Assembly: GCF_003611035.1 (NCBI RefSeq)
Contig: NZ_CP030033.1
Location: 2,790,001-2,854,000 of the forward strand
Source of the DNA: Cryobacterium soli
GTDB taxonomy: Bacteria; Actinomycetota; Actinomycetes; Actinomycetales; Microbacteriaceae
DNA: 64,000 nucleotides
Direction of reading: 5' to 3'
Position numbers and translations under genes: made by a program. Below are positions 44,201-53,600 of the stretch, piece after piece; within the stretch, counting starts at the first letter, position 1; each line of letters starts with the position of its first letter. A model generated the notes under the pieces. The model did not search any database. It saw only the letters and a list, made by a program, of their open reading frames with translations, and was not told the DNA's origin.

Positions 44201-44588
44201 GGGTGAGCGGGGCCAGTGCGCTCTGCCAGGTCGCGGGCGCGGCCGTGACGCTTCGCTGGGAATCCGCCGCACGCGGCGCGCGGGCCAGGTCGGCGGCGCT
44301 GGACCGGCTGGCCAGGAGCAGGGCCACGACGTGTTTGCAGTTGATGCCCATCGGGCAGCTGCAGGTGCCGGAGGCGCGCACGACGGTGCCGCTCGCGTCC
44401 TGCTGGAAGGTGACCACCACGTCGTAGGGGCGGGCCTGCGTGCCGCCCACGGTGCCGAGCAGCCGGCTGCCGCCCAGCTGCCAGACCTGATCCTCGACCC
44501 GGCCCTCCTTGGCGTAGCGCACCCCGCGCGAGTACGCCTGTGGCCCGACGAGGCGCGCGATCTGCAGATCGCTGAGGTTGTGGGCCAT
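41226..44588 (-). CDS. SWIM zinc-finger SNF2-family helicase
   Basis: This 1120-residue DNA-dependent ATPase starts with a SWIM zinc finger (GTCSCPMGINCKHVVAL; Cys76, Cys78, Cys84, His86). A middle region of about 500 residues follows, then the SNF2 ATPase core: Walker A DDMGLGKT at 682-689, DEAQ box in LLLDEAQFVKNHKSRAHHC, and helicase C-terminal motifs SQFTGYLAKVR, SLKAGGFGLNLT and DRAHRIGQTKNVMVYRL. Architecture is that of bacterial SNF2 proteins of unknown duty, sometimes linked to DNA repair or chromosome remodelling. No defence genes or methylase adjoin it. Confidence 0.93.
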   Translation of the reverse strand: MAHNLSDLQIARLVGPQAYSRGVRYAKEGRVEDQVWQLGGSRLLGTVGGTQARPYDVVVTFQQDASGTVVRASGTCSCPMGINCKHVVALLLASRSSAADLARAPRAADSQRSVTAAPATWQSALAPLTRVPEAEPSTGTALALQFELLPPPRAARIAAPAVSLARLGVRPMVRGKKGKWIRGNLTWDNLAYSRGMLNRTQLRVLTALFELYSSGQRYHVVTDPWLHLDGFANRALWGLLGEAREAGIPFIGTTSAQHAVTVSTEPAELALDIRRDDDGLTLSPIVSLDGHVLERSALGYIGDPAHGLFTWTTHGTEVRLTIAPLARQLGRDLRVLASAHEPITVPPDEENVFLADFYPFLRGQLTLTSTDGSFDLPDTARPVLALSISAQADARITLHWEWHYTGGPGTSGPAVAPLRGPATEDAPAGYRDTVDEGRILHALNGIFAAFPAHQPSLYAADPADTAETHDPAGSPGILRADATLDGARMIEFLDAVLPALENADDIQVQFVGDAPEYREAAEPPRLTFATTARAESRDWFDLSVRVTVDGEDVPFDEVFRALATGQELMILADGTYFSLDRPELQQLRNLIEEARGLQDSPNDSLRINRAQSDLWEELQDLGSAEAEAAAWRDTLAGLAEGAEIAHRALPGAVNASLRPYQQTGYDWLGFLFDTGLGGVLADDMGLGKTLQAIALIVDARERQTERKPFLVVAPTSVVHNWATECARFAPGLNVAAITETTAKRGASLSHAVATADVVITSYTLFRLDFDEYDAVSWAGLLLDEAQFVKNHKSRAHHCAKRLQAPFKLAITGTPLENNLMELWSLLSITAPGLFPSAARFAEYYQRPIETQADGDRLGQLRRRIRPFMLRRTKDQVASDLPAKQEQVLQLELHPRHRRVYQTHLQRERQKVLGLLGDLNQNRFEIFRSITMLRQLSLDASLYDDKYADIPSSKLDVLMELLEDVVAEGHRTLIFSQFTGYLAKVRARLDGAGVSYSYLDGRTRNRAAAIDGFKNGDTSVFLISLKAGGFGLNLTEADYCILLDPWWNPAAEAQAVDRAHRIGQTKNVMVYRLVATDTIEEKVMALKAVKAKLFDNVMTDGGGTQGSGQGLTASDIRELLE

Positions 44589-44688
44589 AAGGTGCGGTGT
44601 CCGTGACGGTGAGGTGAACAGGGGTCTCTCATTGTCCCACGCCGCACGGACCTCCCCGAGCCGCGCGAGTTCCCGGCCGGCAGGCGAC

Positions 44689-44694
44689 TATTCT
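44689..44694 (+). promoter_or_regulatory. -10 box for leaderless methyltransferase transcript
   Basis: TATTCT is followed by GAGCGG and the ATG at 44701. The 6-nt spacing matches the other leaderless candidates. Confidence 0.5.
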
Positions 44695-44700
44695 GAGCGG

Positions 44701-45858
44701 ATGCCTGAGTTCCCGTTCGAGAGCCTGCGCCGCCGGCCCGATGTGGAGGCGGCCAACCTCTTCGCCGTCGACGCCGGCGACCGGTTGATCCTCGACGAGG
44801 CCGCCGCGGCGCTGGCCGTGGCCGGGCCCGGCGAGGTGGTCGTGCTCGAGGACCACTACGGCGCGTTGACGCTGGCCGCCGCCGCCCGGGTAGGCGCAGG
44901 GGCGGACATCCGCGTGTACCAGGACGCGTTCTCCGGTGAGACCGCCCTCGACCTCAACGCGGCCGACCTGGCCGGTTCGGTGCCCGAGCTTGTGAGCATC
45001 GTCGGGGACTACCGGCACCTGCCGCTCGGCGCGGAGCTGCTCACGGGCGCCCGCCTCGTGCTGCTGCAGCTGCCGCGGAGCCTGGCCGCACTGGACGAAC
45101 TGGCCGGCACCATCGCCCGGTTCGCCGCCCCGGACGTGACCCTCGTGGCCGGTGGCCGCATCAAACACATGACCGTGGCCATGAACGAGGTCGTGCGCCG
45201 GCACTTCGGCGAGCTGACGGTGACCCCGGCCCGGCAGAAGTCCCGGGTGCTCGTGGCCAGCCGGCCGATCCAGGGCGACGCATCCGCGGAGACCTGGCCG
45301 CGGTCGGTGGTACACCCCGACCTCGGCCTCACCGTGTGCGCGCACGGCGCCGCGTTCGCCGGCACCACCATCGACATCGGCACCCGGTTCCTGCTCGACT
45401 TCATCGACCGCATGAAGCCGGATGCGACCACCGCGATCGACCTCGGCTGCGGCACCGGCGTGCTTGCCGCGGCCATCGCCCTGCGCCGAACCGGCCTGGA
45501 GGTGCTGGCGACCGACCAATCGGCCGCCGCCGTCGCATCCGCTACGGCCACCATGCAGGCCAACGGCGTCGCCGACCGGGTACGCGTGCTGCGCGACGAC
45601 GCGCTCAACGCCCAGCCGGATGCGTCGGCCGAGCTGATCGTGCTCAACCCGCCGTTCCACATCGGCTCGTCGGTGCACGCGGGCATCGCGCTCAAGCTTT
45701 TCGAGGACGCCGCCCGGGTGCTGCGCCCCGGCGGGGAACTGTGGACCGTGTGGAACACGCACCTCGGCTACCGCCCGGCGCTCACCCGCATCGTGGGGCA
45801 GACCCACCAGGTGGGCCGCAACACGAAGTTCACCGTCACGGTCTCCACCCGCCGCTGA
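44701..45858 (+). CDS. RsmC/RlmG-like rRNA guanine-N2 methyltransferase
   Basis: This 385-residue protein has the two-domain build of RsmC/RlmG enzymes: an N-terminal degenerate methyltransferase-like domain and a C-terminal active domain. The latter carries the SAM loop AIDLGCGTGVLAAAIAL and the catalytic NPPFHIG that holds the target guanine. It would methylate a guanine in 16S or 23S rRNA; which one cannot be decided. ATG at 44701 is set by domain start and the TATTCT box. It is divergent from the SNF2 gene. Confidence 0.85.
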   Translation: MPEFPFESLRRRPDVEAANLFAVDAGDRLILDEAAAALAVAGPGEVVVLEDHYGALTLAAAARVGAGADIRVYQDAFSGETALDLNAADLAGSVPELVSIVGDYRHLPLGAELLTGARLVLLQLPRSLAALDELAGTIARFAAPDVTLVAGGRIKHMTVAMNEVVRRHFGELTVTPARQKSRVLVASRPIQGDASAETWPRSVVHPDLGLTVCAHGAAFAGTTIDIGTRFLLDFIDRMKPDATTAIDLGCGTGVLAAAIALRRTGLEVLATDQSAAAVASATATMQANGVADRVRVLRDDALNAQPDASAELIVLNPPFHIGSSVHAGIALKLFEDAARVLRPGGELWTVWNTHLGYRPALTRIVGQTHQVGRNTKFTVTVSTRR

Positions 45859-45886
45859 CCTCTCCCGCCGGTCGGGCCATCCCGCC

Positions 45887-45961
45887 CGTCGAGCTTGTCG
45901 AGACCCGGTGAGCCGGCTTCTCGACGCATGTCACCTGGTTTCGACAGGCTCAACCAGCGTG
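45887..45961. repeat. interspersed palindromic element, copy 2
   Basis: Arms CGTCGAGCTTGTCGAGACC and GGTTTCGACAGGCTCAACC enclose GTGAGCCGGC, closely matching copy 1 at 28265-28338 along the whole 75 bp. It lies between the convergent methyltransferase and phosphatase genes, where it may serve as a terminator. Confidence 0.7.
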
Positions 45962-45966
45962 TGGGC

Positions 45967-46578
45967 TTAGAGGGCGGCGACGGCGTCCAAGGCGTCGTCT
46001 TCGAGGGCCTCGTTGTTGATCACCGACGCGGTCCAGCCGGCCTCCGGGCTGAACTGCACGACCGAGATCGCGGCGTTGAGGATCGGGGGGATCTCCACGT
46101 CGAGGGCGGCCGACAGGCTCAGCCGGATCAGGGTGCCGTGGCAGACCACAATGATGCGGGCGCCCGGATAGTCCTCGGCCAGCTGCAGGAGGGCCCCGAG
46201 CCCACGGGTCGACACGCTCACCTCGGATTCGGCCCCGCGGAAGCTGCCGTAGCTGCCGTCCACGCGCAGGGCGTCGAGCTTCGGGCCCGCCGAGAGTCCC
46301 TCGGCCGGACCGTAGTTGCGCTCGACCAGGCCGGGCAGGTGGCGGGTGACCTCGAGGCCGAGGTCGGCCGCGATGATGTCGGCGGTCTCGGCCGCGCGCG
46401 CGAGCGGCGACGACACGATGAAGTCCCAGGCGTAGTCGGAGAGCGGCGCGACGGCATCGGTCGCCTGTCCCCGGCCCACGTCGTTGAGGGGCACATCCGT
46501 GGCCCCCTGGATGCGCCCGGCGGCGTTCCAATCGGTCTGGCCGTGGCGGACGAGGGCGAAGGTCGTTGTAGCAGTCAC
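45967..46578 (-). CDS. histidine phosphatase-family protein (phosphoglycerate mutase-like)
   Basis: This 203-residue protein has the catalytic ALVRHGQTDWN (His12), SSPLARAAETADII with the paired Arg, a Glu in LVERNYGPAEGLS, and the second His in IIVVCHGTLIRL. Proteins of this size are often phosphatases of sugar phosphates or cofactors rather than glycolytic mutases. GTG at 46578 is chosen; a CAGAAT box (46585-46590) lies 6 nt upstream. It follows the mannosyltransferase-like gene on the same strand but has its own apparent promoter. Confidence 0.87.
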   Translation of the reverse strand: MTATTTFALVRHGQTDWNAAGRIQGATDVPLNDVGRGQATDAVAPLSDYAWDFIVSSPLARAAETADIIAADLGLEVTRHLPGLVERNYGPAEGLSAGPKLDALRVDGSYGSFRGAESEVSVSTRGLGALLQLAEDYPGARIIVVCHGTLIRLSLSAALDVEIPPILNAAISVVQFSPEAGWTASVINNEALEDDALDAVAAL

Positions 46579-46624
46579 CCCCCTATTCTGCCGTGCGTAG
46601 CCGGGCCACCCCACGTGAGGGGTG

Positions 46625-47938
46625 TCAGTTGGCCGCCAGGCCGCGCGATGAGGCGGTGTGCCGCACCGACACGGATGCCGGCGAGCCTGCCCGAGCCGTC
46701 CGCCACAGACCCAGCACCGACCAACCGAGCATCACCATGAGCAGCCCGTTGCGCAGGGTGAGCAGCAGCAGGGCCCCAGCGTCGCCGTGCACGAGCGGCA
46801 GGTAGAAGATCGGGAAGATCAGGGTGGTCAACCCGCCGATCACGAGCATCAGGTAGGCCGGAACCCGCCACCTGGCCCAGTCGTGCGCCACTCCGACGGC
46901 CACGACCGGCGCGATCCAGAGCATGTACTGCGGAGAACCCACCTTGTTGAACACCACGAAGGTGCTGACCAGGGCGAGCGCTCCCAACAGCACGAGCTGG
47001 GCGTTGTCGCGGCTGCGCCGCAACGCGAGCAGCACGAGCACGAAGATGGCCGCCATCGCCAGGAACATCACGGGCGTCATGAGTGCGGCCACCAGGGTGG
47101 TGCCTGGCCCGCTCACCTCGCGCGTGGCGATGGCCTGGTTCTGGTAGATCGTGGTGCCGTGGTGCCCCATGGCCGCCAGCCACACCCACGGGGTCGTCAC
47201 GGGTGCCTCGAGCTGCAGGGCCCGGTCGGACTGCATGGTGACGAAGCCGGTGAGGAAGCGCAGCCCGCCGGCCGCCCAGACCGCGAGCGCGATGCCGACC
47301 GAGATGGCGGCTCCCGTGACGATGACGCTGAGCCGGCGGCGGCTGGCCGCCACGACGGCGAGCAGCACCGCGGCCGGCCAGACCTTGATCCAGGTGGCGA
47401 TGGTCAGCAGTGCCGCGGCGATCACCGGGCGCCGGGCCAGCAGCACGAGTCCCATGATCACCAGCGGGGCGCTGAGCCCCTCCAGCCGCAGCAGGCCGAC
47501 GGGGCTGAGCACCAGGCTGAACGCCAGCCAGAACCAGGCCGCCTTGTAGCCGCCGCGGTTGCGTCCCCAGTCGGTGAGGATGCCGATGGCCGTGGCGTTG
47601 AGCGCCATTGTCATCAGGAACCACAGCAGCTGGTAGAGCAGCGGGCCGGCGACATCCGCCAACACCACGGGCACGAGCGCGCCGATGGGGTAGACCCATT
47701 CCACGTCGATGCCCTGCCAGACCCCGTTCCGCAGGGCCTGCTCCGCCCAGACCCGGTACAGGGGCAGGTCGCCGAGCACCCGGCCGGTGAGGATCGTGGG
47801 CAGCAGGGCGAACAGGAAGAGCGTGTGCAGGCCGAGGAAACCGAGCAGGAGCGTGCGCGGGCTCCGCAGCCATTCGCGCCTGGCTGGAGTGACCAACCGG
47901 CCCAATCGGTGATCGACCAGCTCAACGAAATAAGTCAT
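46625..47938 (-). CDS. multispanning mannosyltransferase-like protein (GT87/DUF2029)
   Basis: This 437-residue membrane protein has about ten hydrophobic segments. An acidic pair follows the first segment (GRVLGDLPLYRVWAEQAL, then NGVWQGIDVEWVYPIGALVP), like the polyprenyl-phosphate-mannose-dependent GT-C enzymes of actinobacteria. TWIKVWPAAVLLAVVA and FNKVGSPQYMLWIAPVVAVG are also typical. It would add mannose outside the membrane to lipoglycans. The start is uncertain: ATG at 47938 is used, but a start 11 codons earlier is open. Confidence 0.8.
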   Translation of the reverse strand: MTYFVELVDHRLGRLVTPARREWLRSPRTLLLGFLGLHTLFLFALLPTILTGRVLGDLPLYRVWAEQALRNGVWQGIDVEWVYPIGALVPVVLADVAGPLLYQLLWFLMTMALNATAIGILTDWGRNRGGYKAAWFWLAFSLVLSPVGLLRLEGLSAPLVIMGLVLLARRPVIAAALLTIATWIKVWPAAVLLAVVAASRRRLSVIVTGAAISVGIALAVWAAGGLRFLTGFVTMQSDRALQLEAPVTTPWVWLAAMGHHGTTIYQNQAIATREVSGPGTTLVAALMTPVMFLAMAAIFVLVLLALRRSRDNAQLVLLGALALVSTFVVFNKVGSPQYMLWIAPVVAVGVAHDWARWRVPAYLMLVIGGLTTLIFPIFYLPLVHGDAGALLLLTLRNGLLMVMLGWSVLGLWRTARAGSPASVSVRHTASSRGLAAN

Positions 47939-48316
47939 GCACACGTCGCTTTCAACCCGGACCTGGAGCACGCGGAGGCGGCTTCTCTGTGGAGTGTACG
48001 AATCGAAGGTGAAAGCCAGACAAAGGGAGGCTGTCCATCAGGGTCGCTGGCCTGAGAGTGCACTCAGGCCTGCGCCGAGAACAGTGAACGGATGGTGCCC
48101 GAACGGTAGCCGACGCCTGGCGTTCCGACTGCCCCGCGGTGGACCTCCCACGAACATTTCGCCACCATATGAACAGCTCCTGAACGTGCGCGTCCGACGC
48201 TTTCTGTGTGTTTGCACAGCCTCCTAAAGTTGGCCTCGCCGAGGGCCCGTGTGCCCTCTGGCCTGTTTCCAAGACCAGACGCGACGCGTCTCATGACCTA
48301 AGGGGCATCCACCCGG
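47939..48316. other. 378-bp intergenic region between divergent genes
   Basis: No gene is convincing here. A hairpin, GGCCTGAG (48049-48056) with CTCAGGCC (48063-48070), lies in the middle and could be a terminator or leader structure. An AT-richer tract at about 48150-48230 (ACATTTCGCCACCATATGAA, then TTTCTGTGTGTTTGCAC) probably holds the promoter of the phosphatase gene at 48317. No known riboswitch is recognised. Confidence 0.5.
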
Positions 48317-50584
48317 ATGAATGGCGTTCTCACGCGCATGGTGAACTCACCGAAAAGGCGCAATACCGTGCTGGCGGGCGGCCTCATCGCCGCGCTGGCA
48401 CTGACCACACTCGGCAGCGGCATCGCCTACGCGGCGGGCGGCCTGGCGCCGCCGGCCGTGAAGCCCGCCACCATCTACACCGCCACCGCCGTGCCCGACC
48501 GGGTCATCCTCACCCCGACCACCACCCCCGCCTCGACCCAGAACGTGTCCTGGCGTACCTCGACCGATGTCACCGCACCCCAGGTGCAGCTTGCGGCGAT
48601 GACCGACGGGCCCGTCGCGAGCTGGACCACCATCTCGGCCGTGAGCACCACCGAGTTCGCGACCGACCTCGGCTACCCGATCAAGTACCACACGGCCACC
48701 CTCACCGGGCTGGCCGAGGCCACCAGCTACCTCTACCGGGTCGGCGACGGCGACACCTGGAGCGAGTGGTTCGAATTCGCCACGGCGTCCTCGACTCCGC
48801 AGCCGTTCTCGTTCCTCGTGCAGGGCGACGCCCAGAACGACGTCAAGTCCTACGCCTCCCGCACCTTCCGCGCCGCCTTCGAGGCCCGCCCCTACGCCAA
48901 GGCCGTCGTGCACCTCGGCGACCTCATCGACACGGATGTCGCCGACGCCGAGTGGGGCGAGTGGTTCTCCGCGGCCGGCTACGAGAACGCGTACCTCAAC
49001 GTCATGGCCACCCCCGGCAACCACGAGTACTACCCGGGGCCGCTGCTGACCAAGTACTGGAAGGCGCAGTTCGAGTTCCCCGAGAACGGCCCGGCGCAGA
49101 CCCCCGAGATCCAGGCCACCTTCAGCGAAAACACCTACTTCACCGACTACCAGGGAGTGCGCTTCATCTCCCTGAACGGCTCGCAGATCAACACGGCCGA
49201 CCTGGCAGCCCAGACCGAATGGCTCGACCAGGCGCTCGAGGAGAACCCGGGCAAGTGGAGCGTCGTCTCGTTCCACCAGCCGGTGTTCTCGGTCACCTCA
49301 GGCCGCGACAACAAGATCATCCGCGAAGCCTGGCTGCCGATCTTCGAGAAGCACAACGTGGACCTCGTACTGCAGGGCCACGACCACGCCTACGGCCGCG
49401 GCAACCTGTTCGCCAACGAGCAGAACCTGCCCGCCGGCGCCGACGCGGCAACCAGTCAGACCGGCCCCGTCTACATGGTGACCGTCGCCGGTCCCAAGAT
49501 GTACGTGCCCGACGACTTGGCCACGAACAACTGGATCACCAACGGCGCCAACCTGCGCAGCATGAACCGCGACACCCAGATGTACCAGACCGTCGACGTG
49601 ACGAACGACGAGATCTACGTGGAGAGCCGCAAGGTCACCGGCGAGCTCTTCGACGCCTTCTCGATCACCAAGACGGATGACGGCGTCAAGCTCGTCACGG
49701 ATGTCACGGTGGGCCGCGACTCCGGCCCCGGCTCGGCCCGCAGCACGGTCAACGCCCCAGAGCGGCCGACCCCGGTCGTGCCCGGCGCGGTTCCCACACC
49801 GGAGCCGACCACCCCGCCGACCACCCCGCCGACCACGCCGGAGCCCACCGCCCCGCCGACGCCGGAGCCGACAACCGCACCCACGCCGCAGCCGACGGTC
49901 GAACCGACCAGCGAGCCGACGGCCGAGCCCACGGCCGAGCCGACCAGCGAGCCGACGGCCGTGCCCACGGCCGAGCCGACCGCCGAACCGACTACCGAGC
50001 CGACCACCACGCCCACGACCGAACCGACGACGGAGCCCACGACCGGGCCGACCGCCGGGCCGACATCCGCGCCCACGACGGCGCCTACGACGGCGCCGAC
50101 CACGGTGCCCACCAGCGCGCCAACCACCGACCCGCAGCCGACGCCCACGTACACCCCCGGCGCCCTGCAGCTCTCGGCCACCGGCGTGGCGGCGGGCGGC
50201 CAGATCAGCCTGAAGGGGTCGGGCTTCAAGCCCAACGAAGACCTCGAGGTGCAGCTGCACTCCGACCCGGTCACCCTCGGCTACCCCACCGCGGATGCCT
50301 CGGGCAACTTCTCCTTCACCGGCCGGATCCCCGCCGGTATCCCGGCCGGCACCCACACCATCGTGGTGCGGGGCCTGGAGTCCGGCGTGACCGCTGAGGC
50401 GACCATCGAGGTCCTGCCGCTCGGTGCCCCGAGCACCGGTGTGCGGGACCTGGCCAACACGGGCGTCGTCGCGCTGGGCCTGTGGCTCGCCGCGGCGGGA
50501 ATCGCCCTGCTGCTCGGCATCGGCGCCGTCCTGTTCGGCCGCCGCTTCAACCGCACCGGCACCCGCCAGGGCGGCACTGCATGA
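48317..50584 (+). CDS. cell-wall-anchored purple acid phosphatase-like metallophosphoesterase
   Basis: This 755-residue exported protein has a signal peptide (LAGGLIAALALTTLGSGIAY), an Fn3-like N-domain (DRVILTPTTTPAS, VSWRTSTDV, LYRVGDGDTWSEW), and a calcineurin-like catalytic domain. Metal motifs read LVQGDAQND, HLGDLID, TPGNHEY, FHQPVFS and LQGHDHAYGR. A Thr/Pro/Glu-rich stalk follows at about 488-602, then a beta domain. A wall-sorting signal, LANTG (712-716), a hydrophobic helix and RRFNRTG end the protein. LAxTG is the class E sortase form common in actinobacteria. It probably releases phosphate at the cell surface. The tandem paralogue follows. Confidence 0.88.
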   Translation: MNGVLTRMVNSPKRRNTVLAGGLIAALALTTLGSGIAYAAGGLAPPAVKPATIYTATAVPDRVILTPTTTPASTQNVSWRTSTDVTAPQVQLAAMTDGPVASWTTISAVSTTEFATDLGYPIKYHTATLTGLAEATSYLYRVGDGDTWSEWFEFATASSTPQPFSFLVQGDAQNDVKSYASRTFRAAFEARPYAKAVVHLGDLIDTDVADAEWGEWFSAAGYENAYLNVMATPGNHEYYPGPLLTKYWKAQFEFPENGPAQTPEIQATFSENTYFTDYQGVRFISLNGSQINTADLAAQTEWLDQALEENPGKWSVVSFHQPVFSVTSGRDNKIIREAWLPIFEKHNVDLVLQGHDHAYGRGNLFANEQNLPAGADAATSQTGPVYMVTVAGPKMYVPDDLATNNWITNGANLRSMNRDTQMYQTVDVTNDEIYVESRKVTGELFDAFSITKTDDGVKLVTDVTVGRDSGPGSARSTVNAPERPTPVVPGAVPTPEPTTPPTTPPTTPEPTAPPTPEPTTAPTPQPTVEPTSEPTAEPTAEPTSEPTAVPTAEPTAEPTTEPTTTPTTEPTTEPTTGPTAGPTSAPTTAPTTAPTTVPTSAPTTDPQPTPTYTPGALQLSATGVAAGGQISLKGSGFKPNEDLEVQLHSDPVTLGYPTADASGNFSFTGRIPAGIPAGTHTIVVRGLESGVTAEATIEVLPLGAPSTGVRDLANTGVVALGLWLAAAGIALLLGIGAVLFGRRFNRTGTRQGGTA

Positions 50585-50625
50585 CCGGGCACGGCATGAC
50601 CGGGCACGGCATGACCGGGCACGGT
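50581..50625 (+). repeat. 15-bp tandem repeat, three copies, spanning a gene junction
   Basis: ATGACCGGGCACGGC occurs at 50581-50595 and 50596-50610, and with one change at 50611-50625. The first copy contains the stop of the wall-anchored phosphatase as ATGA. Each copy offers an ATG in frame with the next gene, giving a possible MTGHG-MTGHG-MTGHG extension. Confidence 0.85.
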
Positions 50626-50685
50626 GCTGCGGCACCGACCCGAACGCACCCCTCGACAACTTCTTCCAGGAAAGGCCGTCATCCC

Positions 50686-53600
50686 ATGGCGAATTCGTCC
50701 TCCCGGCGTGCCCGGAGGAGCGGCCTGATCGCCGCCCTCACGGTGGCGACCGTGGCGGGTGCCCTGCTCGCGCCCATCGTCGGCGTTGCCGCACCCGCAT
50801 CCGCTGCCACGGTCACCCCGATCGTGCAGCACGGGCCGTCACGCATCCCCGACCGGATCGTGCTCACCCCGGCCGCCGATCTGGCCACCTCGCAGGCGGT
50901 GACCTGGCGCACCAGCACCGACGTCACCACCGCGCAGGCCCAGATCCGGGTGGCCACGGCCGAGCCGTACCGAATCGACTACACCGTGGTGAAGTCCACC
51001 GACACCGAGAAGGTCACCACCGAGGAGGGCTGGGAGGAGTCCTTCCACACCGTCAACTTCACCGGCCTGGCCGCGGCCACCCAGTATCAGTACCGGGTCG
51101 GCGACGGCACCAACTTCAGCGAGTGGCAGCACTTCACCACCGCCGCCGCCACCGCGGAGGACTTCTCGTTCATCTACCTCGGCGACGTGCAGAACGGCAT
51201 CAAGTCCGACGCGTCCCGCGTCATCCGCAACGCCTTCCGCGACCGACCGGATGCCAAGATCGTGCTGCAGGCCGGCGACCTGATCGACGACGCCAACAAC
51301 GACGCCCAGTGGGGCGAGGTGTTCGACGCGGCCGGCTACAACTTCGGCACCCAGAACTTCCTGTCGGCGGCCGGCAACCACGAGTACAGCGGCGAGGAAC
51401 TCTCCCGCCAGTGGCAGGCACAGTTCGAGTACCCCGACAACGGCCCGACGGCGCCGGAGGTTTCGGCGCTGCTGGACGGCACGGTGTACTACAGCGACTA
51501 CCAGGGCGTGCGGTTCATCTCCCTGAACAGCAACGTCACCGAGGCGGCCGCCCTGGCCGTGCAGACGCAGTGGCTCAAGGAGACCCTCGAGACCAACCCG
51601 AACAAGTGGACCGTGGTCTTCTTCCACCACCCGGTGTTCTCGCTCGACGAGGGACGCAACAACCGCGCCATCCGCGAAGCGTGGGTGCCGTTGTTCGAGG
51701 CCAACAACGTCGACCTCGTGCTGCAGGGCCACGACCACAACTACGGCCGTGGCAACACCTCGGCCGCCGAGGACGGCAACCCCGCTGACTGGAACGCGGA
51801 ACTCAACTACGACGGACCCGTCTACGCCGTCTCCGTCGTGGGCTCCAAGATGTACTCAGGGGCCGGTCCGCGCCTGTGGACCGAGAACGGCGCCACGCTC
51901 AAGAAGCTCGGCGGTGGAATCGAGCTCTACCAGCTGATCGACGTCTCCGGCGACGAACTGCGCTACGAGTCCCGCACCGCCGACGGCGAGTACTACGACG
52001 GGCTCACCATCGTGAAGAACGACGCGGGCAAGGCCGTCACCGACGACACCGCTCCGCAGGTCATCGACCCCGGAACCGGTCAGCCGTGCCTGGGCTGCAA
52101 CCCGAACCCCGACCCCGGTACCGACCCCACCGACCCCGGCGACCCCGTCGGAACCGTGGACTACACGGTCGTCGGCGGACTCGATTCGGTGAACAAGACC
52201 AATGCGAAGCTTCCGGCCGGGTCGGCGTTCTCGCAGGAGAAGGACCGCCTGTACCTGGGCGACCAGAACAGCCGGACGATCTTCGAGCTCGACCCGGATA
52301 CCGATGAGGTGACCCGGCAGATGACCTTGCCGGAGAACATCCGCGACGTGGGTATCGATGACGCGAACGAGTTGCTCTATGTGGGCCAGCAGAACCGGAA
52401 CTGGGTGGTGGTGTCGATCGCTGATGCCACGTTCGGCCAGGTCGTGCGGGGCCCGTTCCCGTTCATCGAGTCGAACCGGTCGATCGACGTCGACCCGGTG
52501 CGCGGTTACGTCTACGGGGCGATTCCGTCCCGCGGTATCGAGGTGCTCGACGCAGAGTCGGGTGAGCCGATCGGTGTGATCGACGGAACGGCAGACTCGT
52601 ACTATGTGGCGGCGGACCCGGCTAATGGGATCGTCTCGACGGTGTACTTCAGTGATGTGCCGGATGCGGTGAACATCGAGGCGTTCGATGTGGACAACGG
52701 CTTCGTGTCGCTGTGGGAGAAGACCAGCCGGGCCAGCCCGCGTCAGCTCGACGCGGACTCGACCAACGGGCTGCTCTACGTGGGGTACACCGGCACAGCC
52801 GCGGGTTCAGGCGGCTTCTCGGTGCACGACCCGAAGACCGGCGCCCTCCTGGGCGACTTCGCGGATCCCTCCTACGGCAAGGACGGCTACGGCATCTCGG
52901 TGGACGAGGAGAGTCAGCGGGTCTTCGTGTCCAACCGCGACTTCAGGCTCAACCCGCCCGGCTCCGAACTGGACGCGATGGCCGTGACCATCAGCGAGCG
53001 TGTCCTGGACGAGACGCTCGACTACACCCAGGTAGCCAGTCTCGATTCGGTGAACAAGACCAATGCGAAGCTTCCGGCCGGGTCGGCGTTCTCGCAGGAG
53101 AAGGACCGCCTGTACCTGGGCGACCAGAACAGCCGGACGATCTTCGAGCTCGACCCGGATACCGATGAGGTGACCCGGCAGATGACCTTGCCGGAGAACA
53201 TCCGCGACGTGGGTATCGATGACGCGAACGAGTTGCTCTATGTGGGCCAGCAGAACCGGAACTGGGTGGTGGTGTCGATCGCTGATGCCACGTTCGGCCA
53301 GGTCGTGCGGGGCCCGTTCCCGTTCATCGAGTCGAACCGGTCGATCGACGTCGACCCGGTGCGCGGTTACGTCTACGGGGCGATTCCGTCCCGCGGTATC
53401 GAGGTGCTCGACGCAGAGTCGGGTGAGCCGATCGGTGTGATCGACGGAACGGCAGACTCGTACTATGTGGCGGCGGACCCGGCTAATGGGATCGTCTCGA
53501 CGGTGTACTTCAGTGATGTGCCGGATGCGGTGAACATCGAGGCGTTCGATGTGGACAACGGCTTCGTGTCGCTGTGGGAGAAGACCAGCCGGGCCAGCCC

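Noticed and set aside
41226..44588. SNF2 helicase as part of a phage-defence system
   Set aside because: The neighbours are a DUF1206 membrane protein and an rRNA methyltransferase. No nuclease, methylase or other defence partner is present, so I keep it as a general SNF2 protein.
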